NCBI GenBank assembly: GCA_000955785.1
Contig: JYOD01000080.1
Coordinates: forward strand, 18,374 to 82,373
Source: Burkholderiaceae bacterium 16
Lineage (GTDB): Bacteria > Pseudomonadota > Gammaproteobacteria > Burkholderiales > Burkholderiaceae
Direction of reading: 5' to 3'
DNA: 64,000 nt
The stretch's first letter is position 1; every line of letters starts with the position of its first letter. Made by a program: the position numbers and the translations under genes. The notes beneath the pieces were generated by a model that worked only from the letters and a program-made list of their open reading frames with translations, searched no databases and had not been told where the DNA came from. Positions 61,152 to 64,000 of this stretch are shown here, piece after piece.

Positions 61152-61469
61152 GGCGTTCGGGCTTTCCATAGATGGGCATATTGGTGAAACCCGTTCAGTG
61201 TTGCGACCGCCGCGTGCGTGCGCCTCGTCCAAAGCGACGAAACCTGTCTGGTTGGCGTGAATCCGTGCAAGCTTGCCGTATGCCCTGGCGAAAAGCGGGG
61301 TGGGCCGGATTCCGGCCCATCGATCTGGCAACAACGAATGACCGGAGCCGGGCGCTTCCGGACCGCTACGTTCCCCTCCCTTGGTAGGGTCTGTGCGTGC
61401 TTTGCCGAGCCGCTACCATGGCTTGCGCCGCCGTGCGGCGGATGGAATATCCAACACCGGAGAACAACC
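61152..61469. other. Divergent intergenic region
   Basis: This region separates the minus-strand acyl-CoA synthetase from the plus-strand hydrolase and must hold both promoters. I see no convincing gene, operator or promoter hexamer pair in it. Confidence 0.4.
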
Positions 61470-61508
61470 ATGCAAGCAACGGAGCCACTCCTGCAATGCG
61501 AACAATGA
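61470..61508 (+). CDS. Possible 12-codon leader ORF
   Basis: An ATG at 61470 with GGAG 8 bp upstream opens a 12-codon frame (MQATEPLLQCEQ) whose TGA at 61506-61508 overlaps an ATG of the hydrolase gene (ATGA at 61505-61508). It could couple translation of the hydrolase to the leader. It may also be chance. Confidence 0.3.
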   Translation: MQATEPLLQCEQ

Positions 61509-62572
61509 ATAGACGAATATTCCTGCTCAGCCGGCTCACATCCGGAATCAGCCGGTTGTTGGTCCTGCACTTTTCGCTGCTTGTCGCGCTCACGTTTTCC
61601 GGTACCGCGGCGGCCCAGCCACTCAGTCCGGAAACGCAAGGCCGCATCGATTTCACAAGCTATACGCCGAAGACAATGTTCGACCTGGCACGCGAACGGC
61701 GTCAGAACTGGACCGAGCAGAAGGTCCGCGGCGACTTGTATCTGCCAAAAAGTGGAACCGGGGTTGGAACTGGAACTGGTGGAGAAAGAGTGCCCGCCAT
61801 CGTGCTCATGCATGGTAGCGGCGGGGTCGAGTCCAGCATGACGCAATGGGTGGAAGCCCTGAATGGGATGGGCGTCGCGGCCTTTGTCGTCCACGTGTTC
61901 GACTCCCGGGGTGTCAGTCGCACAGCGGAAGACCAGGCGTTGGTGCCGCACGCCGCAGATCTCGTGGATGCCTTCCAGGCGCTTCGATTGCTGGCGAGCC
62001 ACCCGGGCATCGATGCCGCGAGGATCGGGATCATGGGATTCTCGCGTGGCGGAAGTACTGCTTTCGAGGTGGCGGAGGAACCGCTGCGGCGCGCCGTCAT
62101 TAAAGACGATCTGAAGTTTGCGCTGCATATTCCGGTCTATGCGGGATGCAACCAGGTCTACTGGTCAGCGCAGATAACGAAAGCACCGATTCTCAATCTG
62201 GTGGGAGCGGAAGACGACTACACGACCGCCGAACCCTGCGAGCAACTGGCCAAGCGATACGCCGACGCCGGGGCATCTGTTCGCACCATCAAATATGCCG
62301 GAGCGGCCCATTCCTGGGACGGCATGTATGCAGTGCACTATCTTCCCGGAGCGACATCCGCGGCCTCTTGCGGCGTGGTGCGATGGGATATCGAGCCCTG
62401 GAGGATAACGGCGGAGCGCACGGGCGAGATCATCGATCCTTCCAGACTGAAGGCGTTTTTTGCCGAATGCACCAGGCTGGGCGCACATGTCGGACGAAAC
62501 GAATCCGCGTTCCAGCATTCGCGCAGTGACATCAGGGCGTTTGTACGGGAAGTCTTCTTCGCCGGCAAGTGA
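61496..62572 (+). CDS. Secreted dienelactone-hydrolase-family protein
   Basis: The 358-residue protein has a signal peptide (basic start, hydrophobic core LLVLHFSLLVALTF, cleavage near AAA/QPLS) and an alpha/beta hydrolase domain. Family features are VLMHGSGGVESS near residue 105, the nucleophile elbow MGFSRGGS with Ser in place of the Cys of true dienelactone hydrolase, VGAEDDYTT for the acid and GAAHSWDG for the His. It therefore looks like a periplasmic serine esterase. The start at 61496 was preferred; the ATG at 61505 overlaps the stop of a possible leader ORF. Confidence 0.82.
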   Translation: MRTMNRRIFLLSRLTSGISRLLVLHFSLLVALTFSGTAAAQPLSPETQGRIDFTSYTPKTMFDLARERRQNWTEQKVRGDLYLPKSGTGVGTGTGGERVPAIVLMHGSGGVESSMTQWVEALNGMGVAAFVVHVFDSRGVSRTAEDQALVPHAADLVDAFQALRLLASHPGIDAARIGIMGFSRGGSTAFEVAEEPLRRAVIKDDLKFALHIPVYAGCNQVYWSAQITKAPILNLVGAEDDYTTAEPCEQLAKRYADAGASVRTIKYAGAAHSWDGMYAVHYLPGATSAASCGVVRWDIEPWRITAERTGEIIDPSRLKAFFAECTRLGAHVGRNESAFQHSRSDIRAFVREVFFAGK

Positions 62573-62706
62573 CACCAGGGCGGTCGGGGGCTGCGCCAGA
62601 AGGCCGGCCGGGCGGACATGCCCAGCCGGCGGCTTTGGCGGAGGCGCGGCAGGCACGCGTGCAAGGGCAACGAATTTGCACGGTGCCACGGCGCTACCCC
62701 GGCAAA

Positions 62707-63807
62707 TCAGCTCTTTGAGAAATTCAGTGCCGGCGGCGCGTTATTCGGCTTGAACGGCGAGATCGAGAGCGTCTTCCCGTTCAGGTCGAAATGCGCCAGG
62801 TCCACGACGCGCAGGGTCTGATCCTGATAGCTCTTGATGTAGTAGCGCTTTGCCCTGAGATCGGCGATCGACGACCATTGCGTAAATTCGAGCTGCCCGC
62901 CTTTGGGCGCCGTGGTAATGGAGCCCACCGGAATATCGAAATTATTCAGGATATGTTCTGCGAGCTTGATCGTTTGCGGGCCATCAGGAAGTTGTTTGGC
63001 CGACGCGACATAGCCGAGGGCCCGGATGAAGCGGGACGGCGGCGTGGGATCGCCCGGAATGCCAAGAAGACCGGATCCCTGGCCAAAAGGCTCGAAGGTT
63101 TGCCCGGCAATCTTCATCGGGTCGGCATCGACAGGCGAAATCTTTACGTAATTCCTGACATTGTTGAGGTGCCAGTCAAAGGTTGGCGAGTTGGTGAGGA
63201 CGCCGAGCGGGTTGTCGTAGACTTTGAACTGGCCCCCGATAGGCTCGATCACGATCGACGCACCGGTCGCATCATGCAGAGGAAAGTGGAAAGGCAATGC
63301 CATGTCCAGCACTGGCGCCTTGATGTCGACGATTGACACATTGTGGAGTGCCGCCTTGACTTCGGCGACAGTCGCAAAGTTTGTCAGCACCCAGGTCAGG
63401 AACTCCCAGGACGCGATGGACTTGGCCGGATCGGCCTTCGCCGGATCGGTATAGCCGGCGAAACCAGGGAAGTAGAGGTTGCCGCCCGCAAGACCCTTCT
63501 CGTTCATCCCGTCGGCGAGCACCGGCTGACCGCCCGACATGACGCCCACCACAGCGTAACGCGACTTCCAGCGGATGCCAGGCTTGTTGCCCGGACCGGT
63601 GCCAACATACTCGTAATTGCGAGGCACCACGACGACATCCGGCTGCAGCTCGAAGGCGTACTCCATGGTACGCGCATAGACGGGCGTGCCGTCCGCCGCT
63701 TTCAGCAGAAAATTGGTGCAGGCATTTGCCTGTGCGCCAATGGCGATCAGGCATGCCATTGCAGCCGCCTTCATACGACCCGAAACTTTGTGTGATTTAT
63801 ACGCCAC
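62707..63807 (-). CDS. Choloylglycine hydrolase/penicillin V acylase family amidase
   Basis: The 366-residue protein is an N-terminal-nucleophile amidohydrolase. A signal peptide ends at QANA, directly before Cys30 in CTNFLLKAADG, so export would expose the catalytic Cys. Other family residues are the Arg in VYARTMEYAF, MNEKGLAGGNLYF near residue 100 and YDNPLGVLTNSPTFDW near 197 with the catalytic Asn. Gram-negative members hydrolyse penicillin V and in several species long-chain acyl-homoserine lactones. Action on bile salts is unlikely in an environmental bacterium, but the substrate is not decided by sequence. Confidence 0.85.
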   Translation of the reverse strand: MAYKSHKVSGRMKAAAMACLIAIGAQANACTNFLLKAADGTPVYARTMEYAFELQPDVVVVPRNYEYVGTGPGNKPGIRWKSRYAVVGVMSGGQPVLADGMNEKGLAGGNLYFPGFAGYTDPAKADPAKSIASWEFLTWVLTNFATVAEVKAALHNVSIVDIKAPVLDMALPFHFPLHDATGASIVIEPIGGQFKVYDNPLGVLTNSPTFDWHLNNVRNYVKISPVDADPMKIAGQTFEPFGQGSGLLGIPGDPTPPSRFIRALGYVASAKQLPDGPQTIKLAEHILNNFDIPVGSITTAPKGGQLEFTQWSSIADLRAKRYYIKSYQDQTLRVVDLAHFDLNGKTLSISPFKPNNAPPALNFSKS

Positions 63808-64000
63808 GATTACCCCTTATTTTTATTTGAAGCTTGCCTGTTAGAACAACACTGACGTCTCGCGTTAGCCGGCACCGTTGGTACGCCAAGGGCAATCTGT
63901 CCCAGTCTCCAGATCATTGCCAAAACGGTGCATTGGCAGGCATGCGCATCATAGCGCATGCGCAGAAATCATCACTAAGGAAAGTCTGATTTATTCAGCG
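63808..64000. other. Upstream region of the amidase gene
   Basis: No gene is visible to the window end. An inverted repeat GCATGCGC-ATCATA-GCGCATGC (63940-63947 and 63954-63961) lies about 140 bp upstream of the amidase start and could be a regulator site. Confidence 0.4.

Overview
The window looks like a chromosomal segment of a Cupriavidus-like betaproteobacterium (Burkholderiales). The reasons are high GC content, five 'Bug'-type (tripartite tricarboxylate family) solute-binding proteins, a Burkholderiales-type porin ending in Phe, and a dense supply of acyl-CoA enzymes. This assignment is inference from gene content; no rRNA or tRNA gene was seen. Most genes are tightly packed, with 1-14 bp overlaps, and belong to peripheral carboxylate or acyl-CoA catabolism.

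Region 1 (1-6946) is a 2-ketogluconate locus on the minus strand. It holds an amino-acid-type ABC importer, then kguE, kguK and kguD (cut by the window edge), preceded by a LacI-type regulator resembling PtxS. Operators of the TGAAACCGGTTTCA type flank a perfect TATAAT box and also sit in front of the regulator.

Region 2 (7001-22375) is one long minus-strand acyl-CoA cluster. It has a Bug protein, a truncated acyl-CoA synthetase, an HMG-CoA-synthase-like/DUF35 fusion, two SCP-x-type thiolases, an SDR, a porin, a probable heteromeric acyl-CoA dehydrogenase pair, MaoC, DUF2889, an ADP-forming acyl-CoA ligase and a second Bug protein. It ends in a pseudogene scrap of a CaiB gene whose near-identical source lies at about 45.2 kb.

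Region 3 (22376-28404) contains the most unusual gene, a 1276-residue chimera. Its N-terminus is an almost complete IS630-type transposase with two catalytic acids lost, followed by a STAND/MalT-like NTPase and a LuxR helix-turn-helix. It is divergent from a crotonase and an acyl-CoA dehydrogenase.

Region 4 (28458-32448) is a LysR gene divergent from a TauD-like dioxygenase, a Bug protein and a class II aldolase. Region 5 (32523-44248) is a ten-gene minus-strand unit led by an IclR regulator: SDR, acyl-CoA dehydrogenase, MaoC, ADP-forming ligase, citryl-CoA-lyase-like protein, a small unknown, alpha-methylacyl-CoA racemase, AMP-forming ligase and Bug. Another Bug gene is divergent from it. 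Region 6 (44525-50159) is a GntR-controlled set (CoA transferase, acyl-CoA dehydrogenase, mesaconyl-CoA-hydratase-like and malyl-CoA-lyase-like proteins) that could convert methylsuccinate or mesaconate to glyoxylate and propionyl-CoA. TGTACGTACA palindromes sit at both divergent promoters and variants precede gntR.

Region 7 (50364-64000) has a three-gene lipoprotein operon (two LssY_C-like proteins and an alpha/beta hydrolase), a NUDIX/metallo-beta-lactamase fusion with a damaged metal site, pyruvate carboxylase, an AMP-forming acyl-CoA synthetase, a secreted dienelactone-hydrolase-like protein and a periplasmic choloylglycine-hydrolase-family amidase.
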